Below, piece after piece: positions 37,085-47,025 of a DNA stretch of 64,000 nt. Below the pieces are notes generated by a model. It did not search any database and was not told the DNA's origin. It worked only from the letters and a program-made list of their open reading frames with translations. Origin of the DNA: an uncultured Clostridia bacterium (GTDB taxonomy: Bacteria; Bacillota; Clostridia; TANB77; CAG-465). Position numbers and translations under genes: made by a program. Within the stretch, counting starts at the first letter, position 1; the number at the start of each line of letters is the position of its first letter. The stretch is from contig CALXJI010000002.1 of assembly GCA_944388585.1 (NCBI GenBank), forward strand, positions 62,001-126,000, given 5' to 3'.

Positions 37085-37516
37085 CTAAATGCCTAAATTA
37101 GACATTTGAGATGCTATTTTAGAAACATCAAGAGAATCAGAATTTGTGTATTTATTCCAATTATCATTACTCCATATCTCTGCTCGAGTTGAAACTCCAA
37201 CTATTACTACATCTTTTTGAATTTTTGCATATTCTCTTAAATTTTGTGGTATATTAATTCTTCCTTGTTTATCTACTTCACACTCTGAAGCTCCTGCAAA
37301 AAAGAATCGTACAAAAATTCTTGCATCTTGACTAGTTATTGGCAAGCTCTTAAGTTTATCTTCAAATTTTTTCCATTCATCTTTAGAATATAAATATAAA
37401 CAATTGTCTAACCCCTTAGTAACTACAAATGACTGTCCTAAATCCCCTCTAAACTTTGAAGGTACACTTACTCTACCTTTTGCATCTACATTATGTTTAT
37501 ACTCACCTAATAACAT
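37085..37516 (-). CDS. mraZ: Transcriptional regulator MraZ
   Basis: MraZ binds direct repeats upstream of dcw. The 143-residue protein starts at the ATG at 37516, with GAGGTGTACAAA before it; an upstream ATG-bearing extension has no support. Two SpoVT/AbrB-type half-domains carry DAKGRVSVPSKFR (about 13-25) and DKQGRINIPQNLR (about 84-96). It is the first gene of the cluster. Confidence 0.96.
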   Translation of the reverse strand: MLLGEYKHNVDAKGRVSVPSKFRGDLGQSFVVTKGLDNCLYLYSKDEWKKFEDKLKSLPITSQDARIFVRFFFAGASECEVDKQGRINIPQNLREYAKIQKDVVIVGVSTRAEIWSNDNWNKYTNSDSLDVSKIASQMSNLGI

Positions 37517-37805
37517 TTTGTACACCTCTTTTCCACACATTGCCACTATATACCACTTCACATTTATTCTATTATAAACAAAAATAAAAATCAATAGTTT
37601 TAAGTAAAAAATATTAAAAAATAAGCTACTTTTATCTACATTAGTTTACTTAATTAGTCAAAAATCTAAATGTTATTTTGTTACATAAAAATTATTATTT
37701 TTTAACATTTCTATTACATACTATTTTTATATTTGTAATTAGAAGAATAAATATTTACATAAATTTGTTTTGATCAAGTAATCATTTTGAAACATATATA
37801 AAAAT
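37517..37805. other. AT-rich intergenic region upstream of mraZ
   Basis: This stretch is almost pure A/T. A TATAAT on the minus strand (37571-37576) is a candidate -10 for mraZ, but no convincing -35 lies 16-18 bases before it. I could not identify MraZ operator repeats by eye, and no gene was seen. Confidence 0.4.
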
Positions 37806-37840
37806 AATTAGAAAATGAGTATTTAACCCATTTTCTAATT
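37806..37840 (-). terminator. Terminator of the cysteine desulfurase gene
   Basis: A 12-bp stem (37806-37817 with 37829-37840) includes the stop codon of the gene. T-rich sequence follows on the minus strand. Confidence 0.75.
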
Positions 37841-38971
37841 ATTTTTCTTATTTCTAATAATATTTACACTTCTTTTCATCACATATACTATTTTTTCTAT
37901 ATCATAAATAGTATTTTCTGATGAAAGTGTTATTCTTAGTGCTGTATTTTCTTGCCCAATTGCTTTTAAAACATGAGATAATTCCTTTTGAGATGAATTA
38001 CAAGCACTTCCACCTGACGCACAAATTCCATTCATATCTAAAAATAGCATAAGTTCTGATGAATCTACTCCATCTATACTTATATTTATATTGCTATTTA
38101 TTCTTCTTTCCTTATCACCATTAATAGCAATACCCTTAATTTCACTATTTAGCATATTATATAAATAATCTCTTAGTGCTTTTTCCTTCTTATTATTTTT
38201 ATCTAAATTATTTGTAGTAATCTCAAGTGCCTCTGCCATTCCAACAATCCCTGCAACATTTTCTGTACCAGGTCTTATTCCATTTTCTTGATGTCCGCCA
38301 CAAATAACATTATTTATATTTATACCATCTTTTAAATATAAAGCCCCTACTCCTTTAGGTCCATTAAATTTGTGTGCTGACATAGTAAGCGCATCTATAT
38401 CTTTTACATCTATCTTTAAGTGTGGCATTGCTTGAACTGCATCTGTATGAAATATAATTCCTTTTTCTTTTGCTAATTTTGAAATTTCTTGTATATTTTG
38501 AATAGTGCCAATTTCATTATTTACATACATAATAGATATTAAGATAGTATCTTCTCGTATCGCCTCTTTAATTTTTTCTATATCTATTATTCCATTTCTT
38601 TGAGTTTCTACATAAGTTACTTCAAAACCCTCTAGCTCTAGTTTTTTGCAAGTATTTAAAACAGCTAAATGCTCTATATTTGATGTTATAATATGCTTTC
38701 CTTTATACATATATTTATGTGCTATTCCTTGAATTGCCATATTATCTGATTCTGTACCAGATGCAGTAAAATATATCTCTTCAGGATTTGCATTTATACA
38801 TTTAGCTATTTTCTTTCTACTCTCCTCTATAGCTTTCCTAGATATTTTTCCTAAACTATACGTAGTAGATGCATTTCCATAATTTTCTTTTAAGTATGGC
38901 AACATCTTATATAATACACTCTCATTTAATCTTGTTGTTGAACTATTATCTACATATATATATCTATTCAT
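37835..38971 (-). CDS. Cysteine desulfurase (NifS/IscS family)
   Basis: This PLP enzyme takes sulfur from cysteine for Fe-S clusters or tRNA thiolation. The 378-residue protein has the PLP Lys in MSAHKFNGPKGVG (about residue 202) and the active Cys in SGGSACNSSQKELSHVL (about 322). It begins YIYVDNSSTTRL. The ATG at 38971 is preferred to the GTG at 38980, which overlaps the AGGA site. No iscU or mnmA is adjacent, so its sulfur acceptor is unclear. Confidence 0.94.
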   Translation of the reverse strand: MNRYIYVDNSSTTRLNESVLYKMLPYLKENYGNASTTYSLGKISRKAIEESRKKIAKCINANPEEIYFTASGTESDNMAIQGIAHKYMYKGKHIITSNIEHLAVLNTCKKLELEGFEVTYVETQRNGIIDIEKIKEAIREDTILISIMYVNNEIGTIQNIQEISKLAKEKGIIFHTDAVQAMPHLKIDVKDIDALTMSAHKFNGPKGVGALYLKDGININNVICGGHQENGIRPGTENVAGIVGMAEALEITTNNLDKNNKKEKALRDYLYNMLNSEIKGIAINGDKERRINSNINISIDGVDSSELMLFLDMNGICASGGSACNSSQKELSHVLKAIGQENTALRITLSSENTIYDIEKIVYVMKRSVNIIRNKKNN

Positions 38972-39040
38972 AAAAATCACATCCTATTTTATTTTATGTA
39001 TAGATATTTATTTAGTGATAACATAAATTAAATTTAACAT

Positions 39041-40894
39041 TTAATTTATATCTATATCATATTGTTCCTCTTCAACTTGTTTAATATTTTGTGATTTTTC
39101 TATTTCTTTTCCGGTATCTAATAATGGAATATTAAGTCTTTTGCATTCATCAACTTGTCTTTTTGTAATTTTCCCGATGCAAAGAACACCTGTTGGTTTC
39201 ATTTCTTTATATTTATAGTTTTCATCAGTTCCATTATAGTCTTTATTTTTCTCATTAGCTATATTTATTTCACTAAATGAAGAATTTGACTCTACAATTT
39301 CTTTAGGTGTTGCTATTCTATTTACTCTATTAGTTAAATTATTTTTATCATCTACTGTATAAGAATCCCCCTGATATACATTTATTATACGTTTAGGATC
39401 GATTTTATCATACACATATATTAAACTATTCGTTGCATTTTCAAATACGCTTAAATTTTTATCTGATATAAGTGAATATGAAGACTGGGAGCTATTAGTT
39501 CCCTCATGGTATTCTCTACTTAACACTCTTACAAGAAGATAATATGATTTTTTGCTTAAATCATATACTTCAACATTATTTTTCTCACTTTCTTCAATAG
39601 AAAAAGAATCTATATTATTCTCTGTTTTAAATAAAGAATCACTTATCTCTTGATAAGATATTTCTCTTAATTTTGAAATATCATTATAAAAAGAAGCCAT
39701 TACATTTTTTTCTTTTAAATTTTCATACATCTCTATTTTCTTATCATTTGGAATATTATCTAAATTTTTAATTATACTATAAAAATCTGACTTATCACCA
39801 TCTAATACTTTTTTATTTTCACTCAAATAATCATTGTACTTTAGCATTTCATTTATATTAAGACTAACATTATTTTTAGTATCATTAAATAAAGAATCTA
39901 TTATTACTTCACTTAATTTTTCACTAGTTCTTTTTTTTAAATATTGATTTAATTTTTCTTTATCCTTTAAATTACTTACTATATTAAATTTTGTTTCGCT
40001 ATCTAATATATAGTCTTTATTATTATCATATAATTTATCTATTTGGTCTTGAGTTTGAAAATCATATTGCTTAAAAATTTCTTTTGCTTTATCATAAGAA
40101 TTGATGATATTTTCTCTATATTTATCTACTTTCCTTTGAATAATATCTGAATAGTTATTTCTATATAATCTATTTATATTTCTTCTAAAATCTACAAAAT
40201 TATCCGCTTTTAATTTTTCAAAAAAATAATCTTGTTTCATTATATCTGTTGGAAACTGTATTCCATCTTCTGCCATCTTTAAAACATTAAAATCTTTACA
40301 CATTGTTAATGCTCTAGGATCATTACTAATAAAAGACTGCTGTATTTTTTTATTGGACGATGAAATTATCTCTTTTACTAAATCATAACTTAAATCTTCT
40401 TTTAATAGCTTTTCTTTTGATTCATTATCAATACCTCTATAAAAATAATTTAAATTTTTATAATTTTCTTTATTACTTTCTACATTACCTATAATTTTTC
40501 TTACATCATCATAATTTGCCTTTTCTAAAAGAAAATAACAATTATCTATATTTTTTAAAAAATAATCACAATATTTTTCATCTGAAGCTACCTTATTTAT
40601 TATCTCTTTACTATCACAATAATTAGATAAAGTTACAATATATCTGTATGATGAATTCAAATTTCTTAAACTATCTAAATCTATATTTTCTATACAATTA
40701 TTAACACCAAATACTTCTACAACTATTCTAATGCAAGAATATGAAAAATTAGTTTCACTAAGCTCTTTATATAATTTTTCTTGAAACTTTCTATTTTCTA
40801 TTATGCTTTTCTTATCTATATTGTGTTCTTGTATATATTTACAAATTTCTTCTACACTTGCTTTACTTTCAACAATGTCTTCTACATTCTCCAT
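39041..40894 (-). CDS. Large cytosolic protein of unknown function (617 residues)
   Basis: There is no signal peptide or membrane segment. The protein is helical and rich in Lys, Asn, Asp, Glu and Ile for about 430 residues. A more conserved-looking C-terminal part begins near residue 447 (YYLLVRVLSREYHEGTNSS), continues through NSLIYVYDKIDPKRIINVYQ and ends with TGVLCIGKITKRQVDECKRL, suggesting a folded alpha/beta domain. I do not recognise it. It has GGAGG before the ATG and follows a 33-residue membrane peptide gene by 25 bases. Confidence 0.7.
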   Translation of the reverse strand: MENVEDIVESKASVEEICKYIQEHNIDKKSIIENRKFQEKLYKELSETNFSYSCIRIVVEVFGVNNCIENIDLDSLRNLNSSYRYIVTLSNYCDSKEIINKVASDEKYCDYFLKNIDNCYFLLEKANYDDVRKIIGNVESNKENYKNLNYFYRGIDNESKEKLLKEDLSYDLVKEIISSSNKKIQQSFISNDPRALTMCKDFNVLKMAEDGIQFPTDIMKQDYFFEKLKADNFVDFRRNINRLYRNNYSDIIQRKVDKYRENIINSYDKAKEIFKQYDFQTQDQIDKLYDNNKDYILDSETKFNIVSNLKDKEKLNQYLKKRTSEKLSEVIIDSLFNDTKNNVSLNINEMLKYNDYLSENKKVLDGDKSDFYSIIKNLDNIPNDKKIEMYENLKEKNVMASFYNDISKLREISYQEISDSLFKTENNIDSFSIEESEKNNVEVYDLSKKSYYLLVRVLSREYHEGTNSSQSSYSLISDKNLSVFENATNSLIYVYDKIDPKRIINVYQGDSYTVDDKNNLTNRVNRIATPKEIVESNSSFSEINIANEKNKDYNGTDENYKYKEMKPTGVLCIGKITKRQVDECKRLNIPLLDTGKEIEKSQNIKQVEEEQYDIDIN

Positions 40895-40919
40895 ATATTA
40901 ACCTCCAAATTATCTTAAG

Positions 40920-41021
40920 CTAATTTATTCCATTTATTAACGTATAAGCTGTTACAATTCCTATTGCTACAAGTATTATGATTATACACACAATCATTAT
41001 AATTTTACTTTTTTTGTCCAT
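40920..41021 (-). CDS. 33-residue single-pass membrane peptide
   Basis: This short gene has a very strong ribosome site (AAGGAGGACAGT ATG). The product is MDKKSKIIM, followed by a hydrophobic helix of about 20 residues (IVCIIIILVAIGIVTAY) and TLINGIN. It lies directly upstream of the 617-residue gene and shares its strand, so they are probably cotranscribed. It could be a small membrane adaptor or a toxin-like peptide, but no family was recognised. Confidence 0.7.
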   Translation of the reverse strand: MDKKSKIIMIVCIIIILVAIGIVTAYTLINGIN

Positions 41022-41062
41022 ACTGTCCTCCTTAAGTTATATTATATTCTATCATAATGGTC

Positions 41063-41093
41063 AAAAAAAGTATAGCACAAATATGCTATACTT
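41063..41093 (-). terminator. Terminator of the 217-residue anchored protein gene
   Basis: A 10-bp perfect stem (41068-41077 with 41084-41093) is followed by a T run on the minus strand. Confidence 0.8.
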
Positions 41094-41104
41094 AGAATCT
41101 CTAA

Positions 41105-41758
41105 TTACTCTATTACCTTAGATGTTCCATCCGACATAACAGCCACTGCAAGAATTGTTGCTCCTCCATTATTTCTAGTAAATGTTGCTTTTTGTAGTCT
41201 TACTACATCTTTTAAATTATCTATATTTCTTAATGTAAAATCTCTTTTTATAATGTCATTTCCCTCTATATATCTTACTGTTCCATCTTCCATTAAAAAT
41301 AATACCTTACATGCACTTCCATATCCTGATACCAAAACTTGTACTATTTCTTTATCTATTACATCTGATTCATAAGTTATTGGATCTCCATTATAATAAA
41401 AATAAGTTTCTGCTTCATCAGTTGTAGAAATTGTAAATTTATTCTCGTTTACAAAAACATCAATACCAGATAATCTATCAAACATTAATGATGTTCTTCT
41501 AAACTCTTCACTATTAAATGTCATGTTATCTGCATCTACTTTTGTAGGTAATATTTTTTCTTCTTTATTTGCTTGTGCTTTAAAATTATTGTACTCTGTT
41601 TCTAAATTAGTATAATTTATTTTTTCTTGTTCAAGTTGCGCAGTAATTTGTGTTATTGTATCATTTCTTTTTATTATAGTATTAATACAAAATCCACATG
41701 CAACTATTGCTACAATTAAAAGTAAAAATAATGTAAGTGTTGGTATATATTTTCTCAT
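41105..41758 (-). CDS. Membrane-anchored protein of unknown function
   Basis: This is a 217-residue protein from the ATG at 41758; GAGGTGAATATA precedes it and contains the alternative GTG. One membrane segment (about residues 7-28, containing two Cys) is followed by a coiled coil (about 33-62). A compact beta-rich external domain of about 145 residues follows (YGSACKVLFLMEDGTVRYIEG). The domain might bind a ligand, but no family was recognised. A truncated gene remnant lies just upstream. Confidence 0.7.
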   Translation of the reverse strand: MRKYIPTLTLFLLLIVAIVACGFCINTIIKRNDTITQITAQLEQEKINYTNLETEYNNFKAQANKEEKILPTKVDADNMTFNSEEFRRTSLMFDRLSGIDVFVNENKFTISTTDEAETYFYYNGDPITYESDVIDKEIVQVLVSGYGSACKVLFLMEDGTVRYIEGNDIIKRDFTLRNIDNLKDVVRLQKATFTRNNGGATILAVAVMSDGTSKVIE

Positions 41759-41820
41759 TATATTCACCTCTACTTTTAGAATAGCATATTACTATAAATT
41801 TCTCAATATAATAATATAAT

Positions 41821-41928
41821 TTAATCCAAATCTAAAATAATTGATGTTCCATCTAATTTAAGTCCAGAAAAATCTATATAACCAGAATATAAAACTATAG
41901 CAAGTACGATAAAAATTAAAGTATGCTC
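41821..41928 (-). pseudogene. 3' remnant of a small membrane-protein gene
   Basis: A 35-codon open stretch ends in TAA at 41821 and reads EHTLIFIVLAIVLYSGYIDF, then SGLKLDGTSIILDLD. It looks like real protein sequence (a hydrophobic helix then an amphipathic tail) but has no start codon or ribosome site. A stop lies directly upstream in frame. It is probably the end of a gene whose 5' part was lost when the adjacent plus-strand ATPase segment arrived. Confidence 0.5.
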
Positions 41929-41937
41929 TTAAAAAGT

Positions 41938-41986
41938 CTTTTTTTGCAAAGTTTTACGTTTATAACCGTAAAACTCGATTTTTGCA
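41938..41986. repeat. Imperfect inverted repeat upstream of the DUF4143 ATPase
   Basis: The arms TTTTTGCAAAGTTTTACG and its near complement (CGTAAAACTCGATTTTTGCAAA) flank TTTATAAC. The inner 9 bp pair perfectly. It overlaps the expected -35 region of the ATPase gene, whose candidate -10 TATAAT is at 41998-42003, so it may be an operator. Confidence 0.5.
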
Positions 41987-42022
41987 AAATAGTATTATAT
42001 AATATTAGTAGAGGTGGTATTC

Positions 42023-43222
42023 GTGTTATTAAGGAAAAAATATTTAAATCAACTTATTGATGGAAAAGATCTAAATTTAATAAAAGTAATAACTGGTGTA
42101 AGAAGATGTGGAAAAAGTACATTATTATTACAATATAAAGATTATTTAATATCTCAAAATATCCCTGATGAAGACATTATATATATGAATTTTGAAAGTG
42201 CAAAATGGTACGATATTAAAGACTATAAAGACTTATATAATTACATAAAGAAAAATGTAAAGAATCAAAATAAAAAATATATACTGTTAGATGAAGTACA
42301 AAATGTGGAAAAATGGGAAAAAGCAGTAAATTCTCTACTTGTAGATATAAATTCTGATATTTATATTACAGGTTCTAATGCTTATCTTCTATCAAGTGAA
42401 CTTACAACTTTACTAGCAGGAAGAGTACTTACAATAAAAATATATCCTTTTTCTTATAAAGAGTTTCTTGAAGAATATTCATTTAAAAATAATGAAGATA
42501 AATTTGAAAAATTTGATAAATATTTAAAATATGGTGGAATGCCTATGATTGTAAATATGAAAGATAATGAAAATTTAATATTAAATTATCTTAGTGATTT
42601 AAAAGAGGTGGTTTTAAAAAAAGATGTTATTAATAGAAATAAAATAAAAGATGTTGTTTTTCTAGATAATTTAATAAAATATATGTCTACAGTAATAGGT
42701 AATTTAACAACACCTAATGCTATTGCTGAATTTATGAAGAAAAATGGCACTAATATCTCAAATGAGACTGTAGATTCATATCTAAATATGCTTGAAAATG
42801 CATATTTTATATATAGAGTTCCTAGATACGAATTAAAAAGAAAGCAACTTTTAAAAACTCAAGGTAAATATTATTTTGTAGATAACGGATTAAAAAATAT
42901 AATCGCTGGTATATCTTCATATGATACTGGTAGTAGCTATGAGAACTTAATATATATTGAACTACTACGTAGAGGTTATGAAGTATATGTTGGACAATAT
43001 AATGATATAGAAATAGATTTTATCGCTATAAATCCGAATGAAAGAGTATACTATCAAGTAGCTAGAAGTATTATGGACGAAAAAGTTGAAGAAAGAGAGA
43101 AAAAATCATTACTAGCAATAAATGATAATTATAAAAAGGTAATACTAACAATGGATAATGTAAAAAATAAGCAAATTGATGGAATTGAAGTAATAAATAT
43201 AATTGATTTTTTAATGGAATAA
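42023..43222 (+). CDS. AAA ATPase with C-terminal DUF4143 domain
   Basis: This 399-residue protein has Walker A GVRRCGKSTLL (about residues 20-30) and Walker B KYILLDEVQNVEKW (about 88-101). ITGSNAYLLSS and AGRVLTIKIYPFSYKEFLEEY follow, all typical of the AAA_14/DUF4143 family. A C-terminal nuclease-like region contains IEIDFIAI. Function is unsettled; relatives are widely transferred orphan genes. GTG at 42023 is chosen because GAGGTGG fits it, and the upstream GTG is within that site. It is alone on the plus strand. Confidence 0.88.
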   Translation: MLLRKKYLNQLIDGKDLNLIKVITGVRRCGKSTLLLQYKDYLISQNIPDEDIIYMNFESAKWYDIKDYKDLYNYIKKNVKNQNKKYILLDEVQNVEKWEKAVNSLLVDINSDIYITGSNAYLLSSELTTLLAGRVLTIKIYPFSYKEFLEEYSFKNNEDKFEKFDKYLKYGGMPMIVNMKDNENLILNYLSDLKEVVLKKDVINRNKIKDVVFLDNLIKYMSTVIGNLTTPNAIAEFMKKNGTNISNETVDSYLNMLENAYFIYRVPRYELKRKQLLKTQGKYYFVDNGLKNIIAGISSYDTGSSYENLIYIELLRRGYEVYVGQYNDIEIDFIAINPNERVYYQVARSIMDEKVEEREKKSLLAINDNYKKVILTMDNVKNKQIDGIEVINIIDFLME

Positions 43223-43355
43223 ATTAAAACCAACAAAATATATTACATAAAGTTTATATTTTTATTGCAATTTTAAATATTATATCGTATAATATTCATA
43301 TATGTGTTTTTAAATTAAATGATTTCTAGTTATTTTTCCATTGTACAAATAACTA

Positions 43356-43400
43356 GAAAAAGAAGCTATCATATTTTACATATGGTAGCTTCTATTTTTT
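43356..43400. terminator. Bidirectional terminator between the ATPase and ileS
   Basis: A 13-bp stem (43361-43373 with 43381-43393, one G.U) has T runs on both strands. A second perfect 10-bp inverted repeat (43327-43336 with 43348-43357) lies just before it on the ATPase side. Confidence 0.75.
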
Positions 43401-43403
43401 ATA

Positions 43404-46400
43404 CTATTTTGCAACTTCTACATCTAAGTTCATATGTTCTCCATTAATATTTGTATCAGTATAGGTATCTCTTTTTGTATTATACTCAATATTTAAAGCT
43501 AAAGTTTCTCTTTTTATTTCATCAGCATATTTTTTAACAACTTCTTCTAACATATCATTACCTGATACATAAAGATTTATTTTATCTAGTACTTCAAATC
43601 CTTTATCTTTTCTCATGTTTTGTACTTTAGATAGTATTTCTCTTAAATATCCTTCTTCTTTAAGTTCTGGTGTAATAGTTGTATCTAATACTACACCTAC
43701 TTCTCCTTCACCTGCAAATGCATATCCTTCTTTACCTTGCATTGTAATTAACAAATTATTTGAATCTAAAGCTATTTCTGTATCATCTACAAATATTGTT
43801 TCTACTTTTCCTGCCTTTACCTTATTTGCTAGATCCATTTGATTCATCTTAGATAGCTCTTCTTTTATCTTTGGAATTAATCTTCCATATTCTTTTCCAA
43901 GTACTGGTAAATTTGGTTTTATTTCAAAATTTACATACTCAGACATATCTGCACCTAATACAACTTCTTTTACATTTAATTCATCTTTTACTATATTACC
44001 ATAGTATTCAGGTAAAGTATCTACAGATATTAGCATTTTAGATAAAGGTTGTCTATTTTTAATATTTTCAGAATTTCTTGCACTTCTTCCAAGTTTTACT
44101 ATTTTATATGCCAAATCCATCTCTTTTTCAAGTTTTAAATCTACTTCTTTATCGTTTACCTCTGGCCAATAGCATAAATGTACACTTTCTGGAGCACTAT
44201 TATCTAAACCATAAACTAGATTTTGGTAAATCTCATCTGTAATAAATGGTACAAATGGAGCTGCTACTTTTATTAATGTAGTTAAAACTCTATATAATGT
44301 AACATATGCACCTATCTTTTCATCTGTTAAATCTTGTGCCCAAAATCTTTCTCTATTTCTTCTTACATACCAGTTAGATAATTCATCAGTAAAATCTTCA
44401 ATCAAATATCCTGCACCAGTTATATCATATTTATCTAATTTTTCATCAACTGTCTTTACTAATGTATTTAATTTAGAAATTATCCATTTATCCATAACAT
44501 TTTCAGATTTAAATTCTTTATAATCCAATGGATTAAAATTATCTATCTGTGCATATAAAACATAAAACGAATATACATTCCATAATGTACTTAAGAAACC
44601 TCTTTGACTTTCTTGTACATTTTCAATAGATAAACGAGATGATATCCAAGGAGCACTTCCAGTATAAAAATACCATCTTGTAGCATCTGCTCCAACTGTA
44701 TTTAATAATACTAATGGATCTACACCATTTTTCTTAGATTTAGACATCTTTTGTCCTTTTCCATCTAAAACATGCCCAAGTACAATACAATTTTCAAAAG
44801 GTATCTTATTAAATAAAGCTGTACCTACTGCTGTTAATGTATAAAACCATCCTCTTGTTTGATCTATTGCTTCAGATATATATTGTGCTGGAAAATTATT
44901 TTTAAACATTTCCTGATTTTCAAATGGATAATGCCACTGTGCAAAAGGCATTGAACCAGAATCAAACCAGCAATCGATAACTTCTTTTGCTCTTTTCATT
45001 TTCTTTCCGCATTTTGGACATTTTAAATATACATTATCTATATATGGTTTATGTAATTCTATATCTTCTGGGACATCTATTCCTTTTTCTTTTAATTCTG
45101 CTATAGATCCTATACATTCTCTATGACCACATGATTCATCTTCACAAGTCCATATTGGAAGCGGTGTTCCCCAATATCTATCTCTTGATATTCCCCAATC
45201 AATTACATTTTCTAAGAAATTACCAAATCTACCTTTTTTGATATTTTCAGGATACCAATTAACTTTATCATTATTTTCAACTAAGTTATCTCTTAATTTA
45301 CTCATAGCAACAAACCAACTCTCTTTTGGATAATATAGAAGTGGTGTGTCACATCTCCAACAATGTGGATATGAGTGAACATGTCTTTCTTTTGAAAATA
45401 ATTTATTTTCATCTTCTAGCCATTTGCAGATATCTACATCACAATCTCTAACAAATCTTCCCTTCCAAGGTTCTACATCATCTACAAATTTTCCTTCTTT
45501 ATCTACTAAATTAACAAAAGCTATTCCATTTTGTTTAGATACTAAACTATCATCCTCACCATAAGCTGGAGCAATATGAACTATTCCTGTTCCATCACTA
45601 AGTGATACATAATCTCCATGAATTATTACAAAAGCTTTTCCATCAACCTTAGCGAAAGGCATTAATTGCTCATATTCTTTTCCTAAAAGCTCGCTTCCTT
45701 TATATACATTTAATACTTCATGTTCTTTATCTTTTAAAACTGTATCAACTAAATCTTTTGCAAGTATATATACTTCATATTTATCTTCATCTATTTTTAC
45801 TTTTACATCACAATAATCATATGCTTTATTTATACATAAAGCTAAATTTGAAGGCAAAGTCCATGGAGTTGTTGTCCACGCAAGTACATACTTATCTTCA
45901 TCTTTTAATTTAAATTTTGCTATACAAGTTAAATCTTTTACATCTTTATATCCTTGTGCTACTTCGTGAGAAGATAGAGCTGTACCACATCTTGGACAGT
46001 ATGGCATAACCTTATGTCCTTCATAAAGTAGACCTTTATTCCACATTTCTTTTAAAGCCCACCATACAGATTCAATATATTCATTGTGATATGTTACATA
46101 TGGATGCTCCATATCTACCCAATATCCAACTTTATTTGTCATTTCTTCCCATTCATGAACATATTTAAATACGCTCGCTTTACATTCTTTTACAAATTTT
46201 TCTACGCCATATTCTTCTATTTGCTCTTTTCCAGAAATTCCTAATTTCTTTTCAATTTCAAGTTCTACAGGCAAGCCATGTGTGTCCCAACCAGCTTTTC
46301 TTATTACACGGTATCCCTTCATTACTTTGTACCTAGGAATTATATCCTTCATAACTCTTGTTATGATATGACCAGCATGTGGCATACCATTTGCTGTTGG

Positions 46401-46541
46401 AGGTCCATCATAAAAAGTAAAATATCTTTTACCTTTATTCATGTCAAAATTCTTTTTTATAATATTTTTCTCTTTCCAGACATCAGCAATTTCATGTTCC
46501 ATTCCAACAAATCCATCTTTAAGTTCAACTTTTTTATACAT
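43404..46541 (-). CDS. ileS: Isoleucine--tRNA ligase, long (type 2-like) form
   Basis: This class I synthetase charges tRNA-Ile. The ATG at 46541 with AGGAGAAGT gives 1045 residues. The HIGH-type motif is [12 protein letters not shown] (about 45-56) and the KMSKS motif is [11 protein letters not shown] (about 600). The editing domain lies between, with CPRCG and CPKCG Cys pairs. Length and the C-terminal anticodon-binding region resemble type 2 (eukaryote-like) IleRS, a class often naturally mupirocin-insensitive. It is controlled by the T-box upstream. Confidence 0.96.
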   Translation of the reverse strand: MYKKVELKDGFVGMEHEIADVWKEKNIIKKNFDMNKGKRYFTFYDGPPTANGMPHAGHIITRVMKDIIPRYKVMKGYRVIRKAGWDTHGLPVELEIEKKLGISGKEQIEEYGVEKFVKECKASVFKYVHEWEEMTNKVGYWVDMEHPYVTYHNEYIESVWWALKEMWNKGLLYEGHKVMPYCPRCGTALSSHEVAQGYKDVKDLTCIAKFKLKDEDKYVLAWTTTPWTLPSNLALCINKAYDYCDVKVKIDEDKYEVYILAKDLVDTVLKDKEHEVLNVYKGSELLGKEYEQLMPFAKVDGKAFVIIHGDYVSLSDGTGIVHIAPAYGEDDSLVSKQNGIAFVNLVDKEGKFVDDVEPWKGRFVRDCDVDICKWLEDENKLFSKERHVHSYPHCWRCDTPLLYYPKESWFVAMSKLRDNLVENNDKVNWYPENIKKGRFGNFLENVIDWGISRDRYWGTPLPIWTCEDESCGHRECIGSIAELKEKGIDVPEDIELHKPYIDNVYLKCPKCGKKMKRAKEVIDCWFDSGSMPFAQWHYPFENQEMFKNNFPAQYISEAIDQTRGWFYTLTAVGTALFNKIPFENCIVLGHVLDGKGQKMSKSKKNGVDPLVLLNTVGADATRWYFYTGSAPWISSRLSIENVQESQRGFLSTLWNVYSFYVLYAQIDNFNPLDYKEFKSENVMDKWIISKLNTLVKTVDEKLDKYDITGAGYLIEDFTDELSNWYVRRNRERFWAQDLTDEKIGAYVTLYRVLTTLIKVAAPFVPFITDEIYQNLVYGLDNSAPESVHLCYWPEVNDKEVDLKLEKEMDLAYKIVKLGRSARNSENIKNRQPLSKMLISVDTLPEYYGNIVKDELNVKEVVLGADMSEYVNFEIKPNLPVLGKEYGRLIPKIKEELSKMNQMDLANKVKAGKVETIFVDDTEIALDSNNLLITMQGKEGYAFAGEGEVGVVLDTTITPELKEEGYLREILSKVQNMRKDKGFEVLDKINLYVSGNDMLEEVVKKYADEIKRETLALNIEYNTKRDTYTDTNINGEHMNLDVEVAK

Positions 46542-46574
46542 AAATACTTCTCCTTTCTGATAACAAGAATAAAT

Positions 46575-46841
46575 AATTATAAAAAAACGCACATACCTGT
46601 ATATAAGGAATGTACGATTATATCAACATAATATAATATATACAAAATAATAACCACCTTAATATACAACATACCATCATATGTGCCCTTTATAACGTAA
46701 GGAATACGGCACAGCTTACTATTAATTCAGCCTGCAACTCAGAGGTGATTTTCATATAAAACTAATCTAAATGAGCTCACACCATCCTCATTTCGCTTGA
46801 TATTTCATTTTATATTACTCTTCCTCGTCATAGTCTTTGTC
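46575..46841 (-). ncRNA. Ile-specific T-box riboswitch leader of ileS
   Basis: The minus-strand leader has a Stem I (from about 46841) with the GGATGGTGTGAGCTC distal region. A specifier loop GAAAATCACCTC follows, in which AUC (complement of 46747-46749) followed by A fits Ile. The T-box element AAGGTGGTTA (complement of 46651-46660) keeps the UGGU that pairs with the tRNA end but lacks the usual ACCGCG continuation. The terminator is 46588-46616 with a T run. Uncharged tRNA-Ile should allow ileS transcription. Confidence 0.9.
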
Positions 46842-46876
46842 AATTATTATTTATTCTATCTTTTCAACATGTTTCT

Positions 46877-46905
46877 ATTATACCACAGTGCTATTTTATT
46901 GTAAA
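46877..46905 (-). promoter_or_regulatory. SigA promoter of the ileS T-box
   Basis: On the minus strand TTTACA (46900-46905), a 17-base spacer and TATAAT (46877-46882) lie just before Stem I. Confidence 0.8.
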
Positions 46906-46990
46906 GTACTAATTTCATATATTTTTCTAAAAAGAAATATTTCATTTATGTTACATTTTCTACTTTTTTCGACTTTTTTTATTTTTTTCC

Positions 46991-47019
46991 TTGCATTTAC
47001 AAAAATCATATGGTATATT
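46991..47019 (+). promoter_or_regulatory. Promoter of the candidate small RNA
   Basis: On the plus strand TTGCAT (46991-46996), a 17-base spacer and TATATT (47014-47019) are seen. No coding frame follows before the terminator at 47061-47094. Confidence 0.5.
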
Positions 47020-47025
47020 ATAGTC

